Notes: generated by a model from the letters alone, not told the origin. 64,000 bases of DNA from Psychrobacter sp. LV10R520-6 (GCF_900182925.1 NZ_LT900024.1:2728001-2792000); one strand, 5' to 3'. Positions 50,699 to 60,775 are shown, counted from the stretch's first letter. Numbers and translations are program-made.

Positions 50699-51874
50699 TT
50701 AATCAATATAAACCACTTCTAATGGCGGAAAGCCATTAAACTCAACGGACGAATAAGAGTTGGTATAAGCACCCGTGGTGAGCCAATAGATTTTATCACC
50801 AATCTCCAGCTCTTCGGGTAGCTGATAGCCCGTTTCTTCATACATAATATCGGCCGAGTCACAGGTTGGTCCTGCCAATACTACGGTTCCTTGACTGGTT
50901 GAGGTTTCCATCTTAGGGGTATAAATAGGATATTTAATTGCCTCACCTAAGGTTTCAATTAACCCTTGGAATAGTCCCACATCGGTATAGACCCAACGCG
51001 ATAAATCGGTATGTGATTTACGTGAAATCAGTACAACATCACTGACCAACACGCCCGAACCGCCAACCAATGAACGCCCAGGCTCTAGGATAATCTCCGG
51101 CATATCTTCAGCGTCATAGTCGTCAGTCAGGTAGCGTTTGATTTCTTCTGCATAGACCTGTATTGGGTTTACTTCACTGATATAGTTGGCTGGAAAACCG
51201 CCACCCAAATTAATCATTTGTAGCTTGATGTCTTCTTCATGAATGATCCAATCAAACATATATTTGACCTTGGCCAACGCATCATCCCACGCTGCCACAT
51301 CTCTTTGCTGACTGCCCACATGAAATGAGATGCCATAAGGCACTAGTCCCAAATCGCGTGCTTGAACCAGCAAGTCGATCGCCATATTAGGGTGGCAACC
51401 AAACTTACGCGACAGTGGCCATTCAGCGGTATCGGACCCTTGTACCAAGATACGTACAAATATGTTTGAACCTGGCGCATAGTTCGCAATATTTTTTAAA
51501 TCGGCTTCCGAGTCAGTAGCATACAGACGCACGCCTTTATCATAAGCATACTTGACATCTTTGGCTTTTTTAATGGTATTGCCGTAAGAGATACGTGAGG
51601 CATCAACGCCGCAATTGAGTACCCGATCCAGCTCATAAACGGATGCACAGTCAAAGTTTGATCCCAGCTCAGCGAGTAAATTGATTACCTCAACCGCAGG
51701 ACTGGCTTTCATTGCATAATGAATTTTAGCGTCGGGAAAAAATCCCACCATTTCATGATATTTGGTCGCGATACGGCTCAGGTCAACCACCAAAAATGGG
51801 GTTTCGCGACCTTCAGTAACTTGAGTGAATTTCTGCCAGCCGGCAGAGTCAAAATATTGGTCAATTTTGATCAT
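50699..51874 (-). CDS. speC: Ornithine decarboxylase, fold III PLP enzyme
   Basis: Makes putrescine from ornithine. The PLP-binding Lys is in HYAMKASPAVEVI. Other landmarks are SFHVGSQQRD, EPGRSLVGGSGVLVSDV and GPTCDSADIMYEETGY, which carries the active-site Cys/Asp. It resembles the ~390-residue pseudomonad ornithine decarboxylase closely. Lysine decarboxylation is an alternative activity in this group. Confidence 0.9.
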   Translation of the reverse strand: MIKIDQYFDSAGWQKFTQVTEGRETPFLVVDLSRIATKYHEMVGFFPDAKIHYAMKASPAVEVINLLAELGSNFDCASVYELDRVLNCGVDASRISYGNTIKKAKDVKYAYDKGVRLYATDSEADLKNIANYAPGSNIFVRILVQGSDTAEWPLSRKFGCHPNMAIDLLVQARDLGLVPYGISFHVGSQQRDVAAWDDALAKVKYMFDWIIHEEDIKLQMINLGGGFPANYISEVNPIQVYAEEIKRYLTDDYDAEDMPEIILEPGRSLVGGSGVLVSDVVLISRKSHTDLSRWVYTDVGLFQGLIETLGEAIKYPIYTPKMETSTSQGTVVLAGPTCDSADIMYEETGYQLPEELEIGDKIYWLTTGAYTNSYSSVEFNGFPPLEVVYID

Positions 51875-52080
51875 GGTAGCAAACCTTTAATGAAGACAAT
51901 AAAACAGGTAGACGATAAATGGATAAAATAAAGACAATACCGAAAAAAAAGGTCATATAGCACGCAACAATGACTCTAAAACATGAAGCATTGGTGACAC
52001 AATCTAACGCTTTAAAACGTAATGACCATTAAGAAGACTCAATGATCGTCAAACTTAGCAACTATTAGATCCAGTAACCA

Positions 52081-52626
52081 TTAAACAGACGTTGGTTGTA
52101 ATTGCTTATCCGCTTCCTGCTTCTCTCTTATTTTGAGCACTTTACGAACTTTATCGCGGGCGCGAGTTTGTTTAAGGTGTGATAGGTAATCAACAAAGAT
52201 AACCCCATTCAAGTGATCCATCTCATGCTGAATACACACTGCCAGCAAGCCTTCTACTTCTTTATCCATTGCTTGACCGTCTTGATCTAAAGCTTCGATA
52301 CGCACTTTATTGGGGCGCTCAACCTTGTCATAGACATCAGGTACGGACAAACATCCTTCTTCGTATGGTTGCTTCTCTTCTACTAATGGCGTGATTTTTG
52401 GGTTAATAAATACCATCGGTGTGTCTTTGTCTTCGGATAAGTCCATGACAATCAGTTGGATATGTCGGTCAACTTGGCTGGCGGCGAGGCCAATACCTTC
52501 CGCGTCGTACATAGTCTCAATCATATCAGTGATTAGAGTCTTGATTTCAGCAGTGACCTCTTTTACTGGTGTGGCAATCGTGCGCAGGCGCGGGTCAGGG
52601 TAGCTTAAAATAGGGAGTAATGCCAT
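52081..52626 (-). CDS. def: Peptide deformylase
   Basis: Removes N-formyl groups from new proteins. All three motifs are present: [18 protein letters not shown] and the metal-binding QHEMDHLNG. 181 residues. It stands alone here, far from fmt. Confidence 0.97.
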   Translation of the reverse strand: MALLPILSYPDPRLRTIATPVKEVTAEIKTLITDMIETMYDAEGIGLAASQVDRHIQLIVMDLSEDKDTPMVFINPKITPLVEEKQPYEEGCLSVPDVYDKVERPNKVRIEALDQDGQAMDKEVEGLLAVCIQHEMDHLNGVIFVDYLSHLKQTRARDKVRKVLKIREKQEADKQLQPTSV

Positions 52627-52896
52627 GCGGCTTACCTCAATAATACGGTTAGAATAGGTCGTTTATTATAAGATAAATGGGGACAAAAGTAACATTTATC
52701 AATAGGTATAAATAATATTCAAGACAAAATAATACGGAACAGGATGCTTTAGCTCAAAAAAAAGGCTAGTAGGTAGATTAAACTTACAGTCTTTACTAAA
52801 TGATCTCTGGTAAGACAGGTTTTACCAAATATACGGGCAAAAGTAAAGTATCCGCTTTTTAGCTTTACAATAGAAACTCTTTAGATCAAGACAATA
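52627..52896. other. Non-coding gap upstream of def
   Basis: No gene seen. It should hold the def promoter; nothing else was recognised. Confidence 0.4.
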
Positions 52897-52926
52897 AAAA
52901 AGACCTCGCTCTAAGCAAAGTCTTTT
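52897..52926. terminator. Terminator candidate after the GlsB gene
   Basis: Interrupted hairpin AAAGAC-CTCGCTCTAAGCAAA-GTCTTT with flanking A and T runs, downstream of the GlsB-family gene. Confidence 0.55.
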
Positions 52927-52976
52927 ATGTAATTAGAATTTAGACTGTTTTTACTTTAAAATTATATGAAGCCCAG

Positions 52977-53231
52977 TTATACGCGGCGTTTGTTCATAAT
53001 CATCTCATAGATGAATAACAAGATAATCGCACCGATTACTGAGAATATTAAACCTGTAATGCCACCATCAGCATCAATACCGATTAGACTGGCTATAAAG
53101 CCACCTAACATGGCACCGATAATACCCAGTACAATAGTCATAATCCAGCCCATAGGATCACTGCCCGGCTTGATAGCACGTGCTAGTAAACCAGCAACCA
53201 AACCTACGATAATCATCCAAATAAAACCCAT
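52977..53231 (-). CDS. GlsB/YeaQ/YmgE family stress-response membrane protein
   Basis: An 84-residue protein of three hydrophobic segments with Gly-rich motifs: GFIWMIIVGLVAGLLARAI, GWIMTIVLGIIGAMLGGFIA, and a C-terminal helix. This is the transglycosylase-associated protein family, often stress induced. The biochemical role is unknown. Confidence 0.9.
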   Translation of the reverse strand: MGFIWMIIVGLVAGLLARAIKPGSDPMGWIMTIVLGIIGAMLGGFIASLIGIDADGGITGLIFSVIGAIILLFIYEMIMNKRRV

Positions 53232-53597
53232 TGCTGTTCTCCCAATCTATAATAAATAATTTTATTGTATTCAATGCTATTGTTCTCATGTTGATAGCCC
53301 TATTGTAATCACCCGCTGCTATTAAAAATAAGCACAAAATGTTACCAGTGTAGGGGCTATGTGAGAAAACCAGCTGATTTGCTATCTTGAAGGTAGATTA
53401 GGTAAATGAAAGGTTAATAAGGTAGCCAAGTCGCTAACGTAAATTTTATCTATAACTTTGGTTTCCAGAAATTAAACATAAAAATAGCGCAGCTCGTTAG
53501 TAACGACACTACGCTATAGACTTAAATATAATAAGGTCAAACAGTAATTTTTTTCAGTAATGCTTTACCGGTGTTGCTTTGTTATAGTCTGTAAACT
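53232..53597. other. Non-coding gap upstream of the GlsB gene
   Basis: No gene seen; contains the GlsB leader and ends at repeat copy F. Confidence 0.45.
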
Positions 53598-53723
53598 TTA
53601 AGACAGATATAGTGTGGCTGGTAGAAATTTTTGCAGCTTCTGTCTGGCGAAGCGCACAGCACGCTAGAAAATTTTTACCAGCTGCACGCCTTTATCTACG
53701 TATCGCTTTTATTTAGCATTGAT
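53598..53723 (+). repeat. Interspersed palindromic repeat, copy F (left arm of the mpl-flanking inverted repeat)
   Basis: Core GTGTGGCTGGTAGAAATTT ... CTGTCTGGCGAAGCGCACAG ... CTAGAAAATTTTTACCAGC. An added tail (TCTACGTATCGCTTTTATTT then AGCATTG) is shared only with copy G, in inverted orientation. Confidence 0.85.
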
Positions 53724-53742
53724 TATTGTCTTAAAGAAAAGG

Positions 53743-55338
53743 TCAGGATATCTGACGCAAGGCTACTAATAAGCGCTCATGAATACCTTCAAAACCACCG
53801 TTAGACATGATAACGATGGCATCGCCTGCCTGCGCATGGGTTCTGATATGTTCAATAATGGCATCAACACTAGGAAGGACTTGCTGAGATCCATTGTGCT
53901 CATTGCTAAGGTTGGCACGATCAATAACGTCTTTTAGGCCCCACTCAAGGCCAGCAGGTTCATACCATAGCGTATAGTCTGCTAACGCTACTGATTGCGC
54001 TAAGCTATCTTGATGAATGCCCATCTTCATAGTGTTACTACGGGGTTCAATAATAGCCCAAATTCGTCTACCCGTTAGCTTCTTTTTGGCACCATCTAAG
54101 GTGGTGGTAATGGCCGTCGGGTGGTGAGCAAAATCATCAAAAACTAAAATATCATTAACATCACCAATCAGCTCCATGCGGCGCTTGATTCCAGCAAATG
54201 CTGACAACGCTGCGCAGGCAGTAGGGATATTTACACCAACATTATAAGCAGCAGCGACAGCCACCAAGGCATTATTAACGTTATGGATGCCACTCATCGA
54301 CCAATCTACAATAGCGGTCGCTTTGGTACCAGTATCAGTATTTTCATCAAAGCTGACTTTAAATTGGCTGCCATCTTGGTTGATTAGCTCGGCTTGCCAG
54401 TTGCTTTTTATTTCTGAACTACTTTCTTGATTGCTATATTCTTGATGGTTATGAGGCTGATTGTCAGCTGACTTATCATTACTGGGCTGGTCATCACTTA
54501 ATTTTTTATCAATGACAGCAGTACGCCAAATGGGTGTCCAAACCCCTTTAGCTAAAGTTTCTTCTAAACTAATAGTCGCCGAAGGCATGATGATTTTTCC
54601 CGTACTGGGAATCATGCGCACCATATGATGGAACTGGGTTTGAATGGCATTAAGGTCCGCAAAAATATCCGCATGATCAAACTCAAGGTTGTTTAAGATT
54701 GCCGTACGCGGGCGATAATGAACGAACTTTGAGCGCTTATCAAAAAACGCAGAATCGTATTCATCCGCTTCAATGACGAAATAACCATTGTAACCACTGT
54801 CTGACTGTGGTGTCGCCTCGTTCTCGGCTTTATCTATCTCACTCGTACTGTGAGCTGCGCCCAAATAACTGCTATGAGCAAAAACCTGTTGCAAGCGCTT
54901 ATCAGTGGTATCCACTAACGGCACGCCGCCAATCAGAAAACCAGCATCGATACCGGCATAATGAAGTATCCATGCCAGCATAGTGGTCGTGGTGGTCTTA
55001 CCATGAGTACCAGCAACCGCTAAAACATGACGGGACTGCAATACTTGCTCAGATAAAAACTGAGGCCCTGAAGTGTAACGCATGCCTTGATCAAGCATAT
55101 GTTCAATCACTTCCATGCCGCGTTTCATGGCGTTTCCGACCACTATCAAATCTGGCGTTGGCTGCAAATGCTCTACTAAGTAGTCCTCCAAGATAGTAAC
55201 CTCGGCCTGCTTAAGCTGGGTAGACATTGGCGGATATATATTTGTATCTGAGCCTGTTACTGTATGCCCGAGCTCCCGAGCCAGTAGGGCAAGCGAGCCC
55301 ATAAAAGTACCACAAATACCAAGGATATGAATATGCAT
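53743..55338 (-). CDS. mpl: UDP-N-acetylmuramate:L-alanyl-gamma-D-glutamyl-meso-diaminopimelate ligase
   Basis: Murein-peptide recycling ligase, 531 residues. It has the Mur-ligase fold with MHIHILGICGTFMGSLALLARELGHTVTGSD, the ATP loop VAGTHGKTTTTTMLAWIL, and VFDDFAHHPTAI. A low-complexity Asp/Gln/Asn/Ser-rich insert of about 30 residues (near 54420-54510) interrupts the central domain. It lies alone between two inverted copies of an intergenic repeat. Confidence 0.94.
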   Translation of the reverse strand: MHIHILGICGTFMGSLALLARELGHTVTGSDTNIYPPMSTQLKQAEVTILEDYLVEHLQPTPDLIVVGNAMKRGMEVIEHMLDQGMRYTSGPQFLSEQVLQSRHVLAVAGTHGKTTTTTMLAWILHYAGIDAGFLIGGVPLVDTTDKRLQQVFAHSSYLGAAHSTSEIDKAENEATPQSDSGYNGYFVIEADEYDSAFFDKRSKFVHYRPRTAILNNLEFDHADIFADLNAIQTQFHHMVRMIPSTGKIIMPSATISLEETLAKGVWTPIWRTAVIDKKLSDDQPSNDKSADNQPHNHQEYSNQESSSEIKSNWQAELINQDGSQFKVSFDENTDTGTKATAIVDWSMSGIHNVNNALVAVAAAYNVGVNIPTACAALSAFAGIKRRMELIGDVNDILVFDDFAHHPTAITTTLDGAKKKLTGRRIWAIIEPRSNTMKMGIHQDSLAQSVALADYTLWYEPAGLEWGLKDVIDRANLSNEHNGSQQVLPSVDAIIEHIRTHAQAGDAIVIMSNGGFEGIHERLLVALRQIS

Positions 55339-55396
55339 AGACCTTCCGTGCTCACTTAAATAAAATAGATAAAAAAATGTAGAGTGATACTATAGT

Positions 55397-55524
55397 CAAT
55401 GCTAAATAAAAGCGATACGTAGATAAATCCGTGCAGCTGGCAAAAATTTTCTAGCGTGCTGTGCGCTTCGCCAGACAGAGGCTGCAAAATTTCTACCAGC
55501 CACACTGTGTCTGTTTTAAAGCAT
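55397..55524 (-). repeat. Interspersed palindromic repeat, copy G (right arm of the mpl-flanking inverted repeat)
   Basis: The reverse complement matches copy F nearly base for base over about 125 bp, including the tail TCTACGTATCGCTTTTATTT. Confidence 0.85.
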
Positions 55525-55854
55525 ACCGACTACATAACATATAATACAGCAGCATCAAAGCCCTGCTCAACCTCAGCATGCTGCACTAAAAATAGCAGAT
55601 AGTTGTCAGCCTATAACCGCGGCAAATAAAAACTCATTGTAAAGTAAACACCGTTAGATAACCAATAAAAAACGCCCAATAAGTAGGCGTCATCCAGCTC
55701 ATAAATTTTACTTATTCACTTATCTAATAGTGCGCTTAAGACAGAATATAATTCTTTAGACCTGTTATGCGTGGCTTTTCAAAAAGACAGCATATGTGAA
55801 GACCACTTATGCCAAAATCCCTTTATAGCTCGGCTATTTTGTTAACACAACCAG
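55525..55854. other. Non-coding gap downstream of the NlpE-like gene
   Basis: No gene seen. It contains the terminator at 55666-55690 and otherwise unremarkable AT-rich sequence. Confidence 0.45.
55666..55690 (-). terminator. Terminator candidate for the NlpE-like gene
   Basis: On the minus strand ACGCC-TACTTATTG-GGCGT is followed by a T-tract. It lies ~165 bp after the stop codon. Confidence 0.6.
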
Positions 55855-56505
55855 CTATTTGCGTGACAAAGTATAGTCAGCATTTGGATTCTGATCTTTA
55901 TCCAGCATGACTAAGTGATTGTCTTGAATGCGATAAGTCTCGATATTTTTATTTTCATAAACGATCGTAATCGTATTACCGTCTTGGCGATAAGTACCGG
56001 ATTCAACCAAGAGTACTTTCGGCGACTCTGGATTGTTATAAACACTGGTCTTTAGTATCGAACCATCAGCGAATAAATTTAGCGTAATGTCGATATCATC
56101 ACAAAATAAGCAAGGCAACATGCCGATATAATCCCCTATTAATGTCGCCTGAAGGGTACTATTATTAAGTGCTCCTGAAATCATCGGCGTGCGCTGTGCT
56201 TGTGCACCATCGCCTACCTTAATAGCTGAGATGAGCGACTGACCTTCGTCCACACCACTCAATTCATTATCTGAGTTCGCATTATCATTTCCATCACTAT
56301 TTTGCCTGGCTTCTGCTGTATTTTGCGCACTATCAACAGACGCGGTTTGAGTCACTGTACTACTATCAGTATCTGACGTGGTAGATGACGAACTATCACA
56401 ACCAATCAACAGCATAAAGAAAGGCAACGCTAATAATAGGCGTCCAAAACGTTTGATAACGACATTAATAGCGGAGAAAACAAGCGTAAAATATATCATG
56501 ATCAC
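55855..56505 (-). CDS. NlpE-like lipoprotein
   Basis: A 216-residue outer-envelope lipoprotein. The signal peptide ends in the lipobox MLLIGC and is followed by a long Ser/Thr/Asn-rich spacer. The C-terminal NlpE N-domain fold shows GDYIGMLPCLFCDDIDITLNLFADGS with the CxxC pair, then SGTYRQDGNTITIVYENK. NlpE relatives sense surface contact and folding stress through the Cpx system; whether this one does is unknown. The signal region is unusually long, so the start may lie at the second Met. Confidence 0.82.
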   Translation of the reverse strand: MIMIYFTLVFSAINVVIKRFGRLLLALPFFMLLIGCDSSSSTTSDTDSSTVTQTASVDSAQNTAEARQNSDGNDNANSDNELSGVDEGQSLISAIKVGDGAQAQRTPMISGALNNSTLQATLIGDYIGMLPCLFCDDIDITLNLFADGSILKTSVYNNPESPKVLLVESGTYRQDGNTITIVYENKNIETYRIQDNHLVMLDKDQNPNADYTLSRK

Positions 56506-56920
56506 ACCAATAACAAACCAACATTCTTCAAGGAGTAGCTCTGAACGTTATCTATTATTGACAACGTAAGTCAGCAATCGCGTTCAGGTCGTTAGGGGCA
56601 TAAGGTAAGTCCATATGCGGCTAAGTCAAATAAACTGCTCTAAGATAACAAAGGTTGTAGGTGACTATGTGGACTTTTTGTTATGAGTGTTCCGGTGAGT
56701 AGTTAAATGAGGCAAGGTGGCAGCTACGAATAGGTGGAAATGGATAGGAATGGCAGGATGATACAATATTAATGGTATGAATGATAAAAGAGACTTAATA
56801 AGGTGTTTTAGCAAGAGAAGTTCAAAATACAACACGACCTTATGACATCATTTTATAATGATGAAGGCCTTATAGGATAAGCATTAAAGGAAGATAGTTT
56901 TATAAAGCCTTAATTGCTAG
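56506..56920. other. Non-coding gap between the NlpE-like gene and dsbB
   Basis: No gene seen. A small hairpin CATCATT-TTAT-AATGATG lies at 56846-56863, downstream of dsbB; it lacks a clear T-tract. Confidence 0.45.
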
Positions 56921-57448
56921 TCAACCCCGACGCGTGGACATAGTAGGCCGAACAATACGCCATAATATCAATACATGAATAAGTAATAGCAAACTAAAAA
57001 ATATCAATGACTGCTCAGGGATACTAAGTCCCAAAAACTGCCAATCAATAGACGCACATTCTCCAGAGCCTGCAAAAACTTCTTTGAGGACTTGTTGCAT
57101 AGGTAGCGTATCGAGCCAGTAATCAAGACCGGGCCCGCATGAAGGCACTTGGTCAGCAGGCAAGTGTTGTAGCCAAACATGACGCCCTGCTACCACAGCC
57201 GCCCAACCAATACCCGCTAAACTGCCCAACCACAATAACAGTTTGATCAGCATAGGCTTGGGATTAATCATAGCGGCAAATAATGCAAAGCCGCCCATTA
57301 CCATCAGTCCAATACGCTGAAAAATACACAGCGGACAAGGCGTTAATCCCAAGTGACGCTGTAAAAAGAGTAACGCAAAACTCATACCGATGACGGCCAT
57401 GAGTACTAAAAGCACTTGTAAGTTGCGGTAAGTGGTCAGTTGTTGCAT
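56921..57448 (-). CDS. dsbB: Disulfide bond formation protein B
   Basis: Inner-membrane protein that reoxidises DsbA with quinones. Four hydrophobic helices, the first redox pair in LTPCPLCIFQRIG, and the second loop cysteines in VPSCGPGLDYWL and GSGECASI. The start at 57448 (MQQLTTYRNLQ) is preferred; a TTG 14 codons upstream has no binding site. It lies 57 bp after gshA and may share its transcript. Confidence 0.93.
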   Translation of the reverse strand: MQQLTTYRNLQVLLVLMAVIGMSFALLFLQRHLGLTPCPLCIFQRIGLMVMGGFALFAAMINPKPMLIKLLLWLGSLAGIGWAAVVAGRHVWLQHLPADQVPSCGPGLDYWLDTLPMQQVLKEVFAGSGECASIDWQFLGLSIPEQSLIFFSLLLLIHVLILWRIVRPTMSTRRG

Positions 57449-57504
57449 TGGGTATGTGCTCTTATGGAATAATTTATCTACAAACGGCAAGGGTCAGTAA
57501 GGTA

Positions 57505-59088
57505 TTAGCGATATTGCTGGAGGAATTCCATAAAGTCTTCCGTTTCGGCTTCTTCGATCTCTGCCTGCTGTAATATCGACTTTTCGGCCAGGACTTCGTA
57601 TTTGGCTTGCGTGTTTGGACTTAATGTCTGCTGTAATAAAGACTCACGATGCTGCTGCGCTAAGGTAAAGCCAAGCTGCCATAAGCTACCCAAACGCTTA
57701 CTATCATCGTTCACCTGTGCTGATATGGTCGACTCAGAGTGTCCGGCCTTGCCTTGCATCAGTGCTACCGCAGCACGGTAGTCATTGCCGCCATAATGAG
57801 CATCAAGCAGCGCCGCTAATGGTTGCATGCTGTTTAAGTGGGCGATCATCCAACTCTCTAAAGATTGCTCGGTACCATTATTAACGATATGTAAGCCATC
57901 ACGGCGACCTTCATTGACCACGCGCTCAAGATTAACCGCCAGCTCTTCTTCTTCTTCAGGCATAAGCTCAGGTGAGTCATTGAGTAGGCAATATAGCGCC
58001 ATCACTTCTAAGAAACAGGCGCTGGATAGACGAATACCGATATCACTATAAGGATCTAAATCAATGGCACGGAACTCAACATAAGCGATACCGCGCCGCT
58101 CAAGTGCTTCGGTTGGAGTCTCACCACGATCAGCAATTTGTTTCGGGCGAATGGGACTATAGTATTCATTTTCTATTTGTAGAATATGATTGTTGATTTG
58201 AATAGGGTTGCCATCCGCATCATTTAAGCCAAGTTTTTCAAAGCTTGCATGGGGTGTTTGAATAGCACGGCGCAAACCATCGACATACTCTGGCAGATGG
58301 TTATAACGGATATCGAGATGCTCTTGCACGCTATTAGTGTAGCCAAGCTTGCCCATGCGCAGGCTAGTCGCGGCAGGTTTATAATAAGTCGAATCATTGA
58401 GCAGTTCCAAATCATGGTCACGCCCTGCCAAAAAGCAAGGACAGACACTAGGACTGGCACCAAGTAAATATAACACCAGACTGGTGAGACGCTTAAAGTT
58501 ACGAATGAGACCTAGATACTTATCATTTTTAAATTCTATTAGCGACTGATCAGCAGTTTTTGGCAATTGCTTTTGCCACTCGGCAAATAGAGTGTCCCCA
58601 AACGATAAGTTATAATGTAAGCCCGCGATAGTTTGCATGCGGCGACCATAACGTATCCCAAGCCCACTGCGATAGAGGGTTTTTAGTTTACCAGTATTTG
58701 AGCTGCCATAATCTGCTAGTGGAATATCCTGATCATCAGAGGAGAGCATACAGGGCATTGATAGCGGCCACATCAGCTCATCTTCGGGAAGTGCTTTATA
58801 GACCAAAACATGCAGTTGACGCAGCATCCCTAAAGTTTCTTTGGGTGTGCCTTTGGGGTCGGTAATCAGCTCAAGCAAGCTTTCTGAATAGTCAGTGGTA
58901 ATAAAAGGATGAGTCAATTTTGACCCGAGTTTGGCAGGATGTGGGGTCTGTGCCAGATAGCCATCCGACTTGACGCGTAGGCCTTCTTTTTCGATACCGC
59001 GTAGCATTCCCGTTAATTGTTCGCTGTCAAACCAGCTTGGAATTTCAAAATTGGCAAAGGTAGTTGCAGAATTACTCATAATACTCAT
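57505..59088 (-). CDS. gshA: Glutamate-cysteine ligase
   Basis: First enzyme of glutathione synthesis. The 527-residue gammaproteobacterial type shows GIEKEGLRVKSDGYLAQTPHP, THPFITTDYSESLLELIT, and YVEFRAIDLDPYSDIGI. An ATG three codons in is an alternative start. The IS1 element sits about 240 bp upstream, so gshA's promoter region is near the insertion. Confidence 0.96.
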   Translation of the reverse strand: MSIMSNSATTFANFEIPSWFDSEQLTGMLRGIEKEGLRVKSDGYLAQTPHPAKLGSKLTHPFITTDYSESLLELITDPKGTPKETLGMLRQLHVLVYKALPEDELMWPLSMPCMLSSDDQDIPLADYGSSNTGKLKTLYRSGLGIRYGRRMQTIAGLHYNLSFGDTLFAEWQKQLPKTADQSLIEFKNDKYLGLIRNFKRLTSLVLYLLGASPSVCPCFLAGRDHDLELLNDSTYYKPAATSLRMGKLGYTNSVQEHLDIRYNHLPEYVDGLRRAIQTPHASFEKLGLNDADGNPIQINNHILQIENEYYSPIRPKQIADRGETPTEALERRGIAYVEFRAIDLDPYSDIGIRLSSACFLEVMALYCLLNDSPELMPEEEEELAVNLERVVNEGRRDGLHIVNNGTEQSLESWMIAHLNSMQPLAALLDAHYGGNDYRAAVALMQGKAGHSESTISAQVNDDSKRLGSLWQLGFTLAQQHRESLLQQTLSPNTQAKYEVLAEKSILQQAEIEEAETEDFMEFLQQYR

Positions 59089-59320
59089 CTATTGTTATTT
59101 ATTATGGCAGAACAAATACCGACTGGGGTTTGCTCAGAATTTGAGGGGAATTGGGTAGAATTAATGAAGTCAGTTTAGCCCAAAGCAGCCGTAAAAACTA
59201 CGTACAATTACAAAACCAGTAAGCTTTACTTGAGGCTGTTTAACGATATTTATCTCATCAAATTCAGCTAGAGTAGTAGTAATAACTTAGTTTAGATGAG
59301 GAGTCATTGTCTGGCTATTT

Positions 59321-59328
59321 CATTATTC
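59321..59328. repeat. Left target-site duplication of the IS1 element
   Basis: CATTATTC, repeated exactly at 60133-60140. Confidence 0.9.
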
Positions 59329-60132
59329 GGTGGTGTATCAAAAAGTATGCTGAGTAAATAAAGGAGGGGTGCCAGTCAAAGCAAAGATGCTATATTTGAG
59401 GTTATGAAGACACAAATAGAGATTAATTGCCCCGACTGCCACAGTCCTAGTCTAAAGAAAAACGGTATAAAAAGCTATGGTAAGCAAAACTACCAATGCA
59501 AAGACTGTAAACGTCAATTCATTGGCGACCACGCCATTACCTATCAGGGTTGCCACTCTAAAATAGAGCATAAGATACGACTGATGATAGTACGAGGCTG
59601 TAGTGTTAGAGACATTGCCACTATCACCTCTGTCAGCATTGGCAAGATACTAAGCACCATAGGCTCATCGATCTATAAGATCTCACCAAAGCAGCATTAC
59701 TACTCGCGTTTAGAAGTTGATGAGTTCTGGACATACGTACGTTGCAAGAAGCAGAAGGTATGGTTAATCTACGCCTATGACCGTGATACTGGTGAGATTG
59801 TTGCCCATGTTTGGGGTAAACGTGATTTAGCCACGGCCAGAGCGCTTCGAGCTCGTCTTAAGAAACTTAAGGTGAGCTATGGTTCAATCAGCATGGACAA
59901 CTGGGATAGCTTTAAAACTGCCTTCAAGGCAGACCCTAAGCAGATTGGTAAAAGATATACTGTTAGCATAGAAGGTAATAATTGCCGTTTAAGACACCGA
60001 TTGAGGCGAGCAGTTAGAAAGACTTGTGCTTTTTCTAAGAAACTCGACAATCACTTTAAAACGTTCAATATGCTGTTCTTTTATATCAATTATGGTTATG
60101 TCTAATGCCAGCATACTTTTTGAAACACCACC
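59329..60132 (+). mobile_element. Complete IS1-family insertion sequence
   Basis: An 804-bp element. The terminal inverted repeat begins GGTGGTGTATCAAAAAGTAT on the left; the right end is its complement with one mismatch in the first 24 bp. It is bounded by the 8-bp duplication CATTATTC and encodes one intact transposase. It inserted between gshA and erpA. Confidence 0.95.
59404..60105 (+). CDS. IS1-family transposase, single uninterrupted frame
   Basis: A 233-residue transposase. The N-terminal zinc ribbon (CPDCHSP...YQCKDCKRQF) leads to a helix-turn-helix (RGCSVRDIATITSVS). The catalytic region has DEFWTYV, SMDNWDSF and SIEGNNCRLRHRLRRAVRKT...FSKK, matching the IS1 DDE pattern. Classical IS1 needs a frameshift between insA and insB; here one frame covers both. 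Confidence 0.95.
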   Translation: MKTQIEINCPDCHSPSLKKNGIKSYGKQNYQCKDCKRQFIGDHAITYQGCHSKIEHKIRLMIVRGCSVRDIATITSVSIGKILSTIGSSIYKISPKQHYYSRLEVDEFWTYVRCKKQKVWLIYAYDRDTGEIVAHVWGKRDLATARALRARLKKLKVSYGSISMDNWDSFKTAFKADPKQIGKRYTVSIEGNNCRLRHRLRRAVRKTCAFSKKLDNHFKTFNMLFFYINYGYV

Positions 60133-60140
60133 CATTATTC
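60133..60140. repeat. Right target-site duplication of the IS1 element
   Basis: CATTATTC, an exact copy of the left flank at 59321-59328. Confidence 0.9.
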
Positions 60141-60267
60141 ATCTGACCGTGTCATTATTATCCGCTACTATTTGCTTTAATATGATTGAGTCTCACCTCA
60201 TTTATACTAGGTCGTTTGCGCCAAGCTTCTCATGCCTATGATCCATAATGGACACTGAGATATAAAT

Positions 60268-60300
60268 TAAAAAAGCACCAACCAATGAGGGTGATGCTTT
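60268..60300 (-). terminator. erpA terminator
   Basis: On the minus strand an imperfect hairpin AAAGCATCACC...GGTTGGTGCTTT is followed by T's, about 95 bp after the erpA stop. Confidence 0.7.
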
Positions 60301-60394
60301 AGAAGTCTGCCATCAGTCTATATCGATGCTTATCATTGATGTTTATGCTTATTATAAACATCAAGCAAAGCTCACTGAAATAGAAAATGCTCGC

Positions 60395-60775
60395 TTACAT
60401 AGAGAATGACGAGCCGCAGCCGCAAGTGGTGGTAGCATTAGGGTTAGTGACCACAAAGCGCGCCCCTTCTAACCCTTCAGTATAATCAACGGTAGAGCCT
60501 TGTAGATATTGATAGCTTAAAGAGTCAATCACCAAGGTGACGTCACCATTATCAAAATTGGCATCGTCTTCATTCAGATCATTGGCAAAGTTAAAACCAT
60601 AAGAGAAGCCTGAACAGCCGCCACCGGTGACATAAACGCGCAGCATAAGGTTACTATCACCTTCTTCTTCACGCAACCGACGTACTTTTTGAGCGGCACT
60701 ATCGGTGAGGCTTAAGATGGTGGGATCCACAGGCTGGTTGGTAGTTGGACTATACTGGTTGGTTGCTGCGTTCAT
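60395..60775 (-). CDS. erpA: Iron-sulfur cluster insertion protein ErpA
   Basis: A-type carrier that delivers iron-sulfur clusters to apoproteins. The three conserved cysteines are in [12 protein letters not shown] and [10 protein letters not shown]. The start at 60775 (MNAATNQ) has GAGG upstream; the eight-codon extension does not. About 126 residues, with a short N-terminal Asn/Gln-rich tail. Confidence 0.93.
   Translation of the reverse strand: MNAATNQYSPTTNQPVDPTILSLTDSAAQKVRRLREEEGDSNLMLRVYVTGGGCSGFSYGFNFANDLNEDDANFDNGDVTLVIDSLSYQYLQGSTVDYTEGLEGARFVVTNPNATTTCGCGSSFSM

Noticed and set aside
51015..51029. GATTTACGTGAAATC in speC as another parS-like site
   Set aside because: Differs from the core at both ends and in the left half; likely chance within coding sequence.
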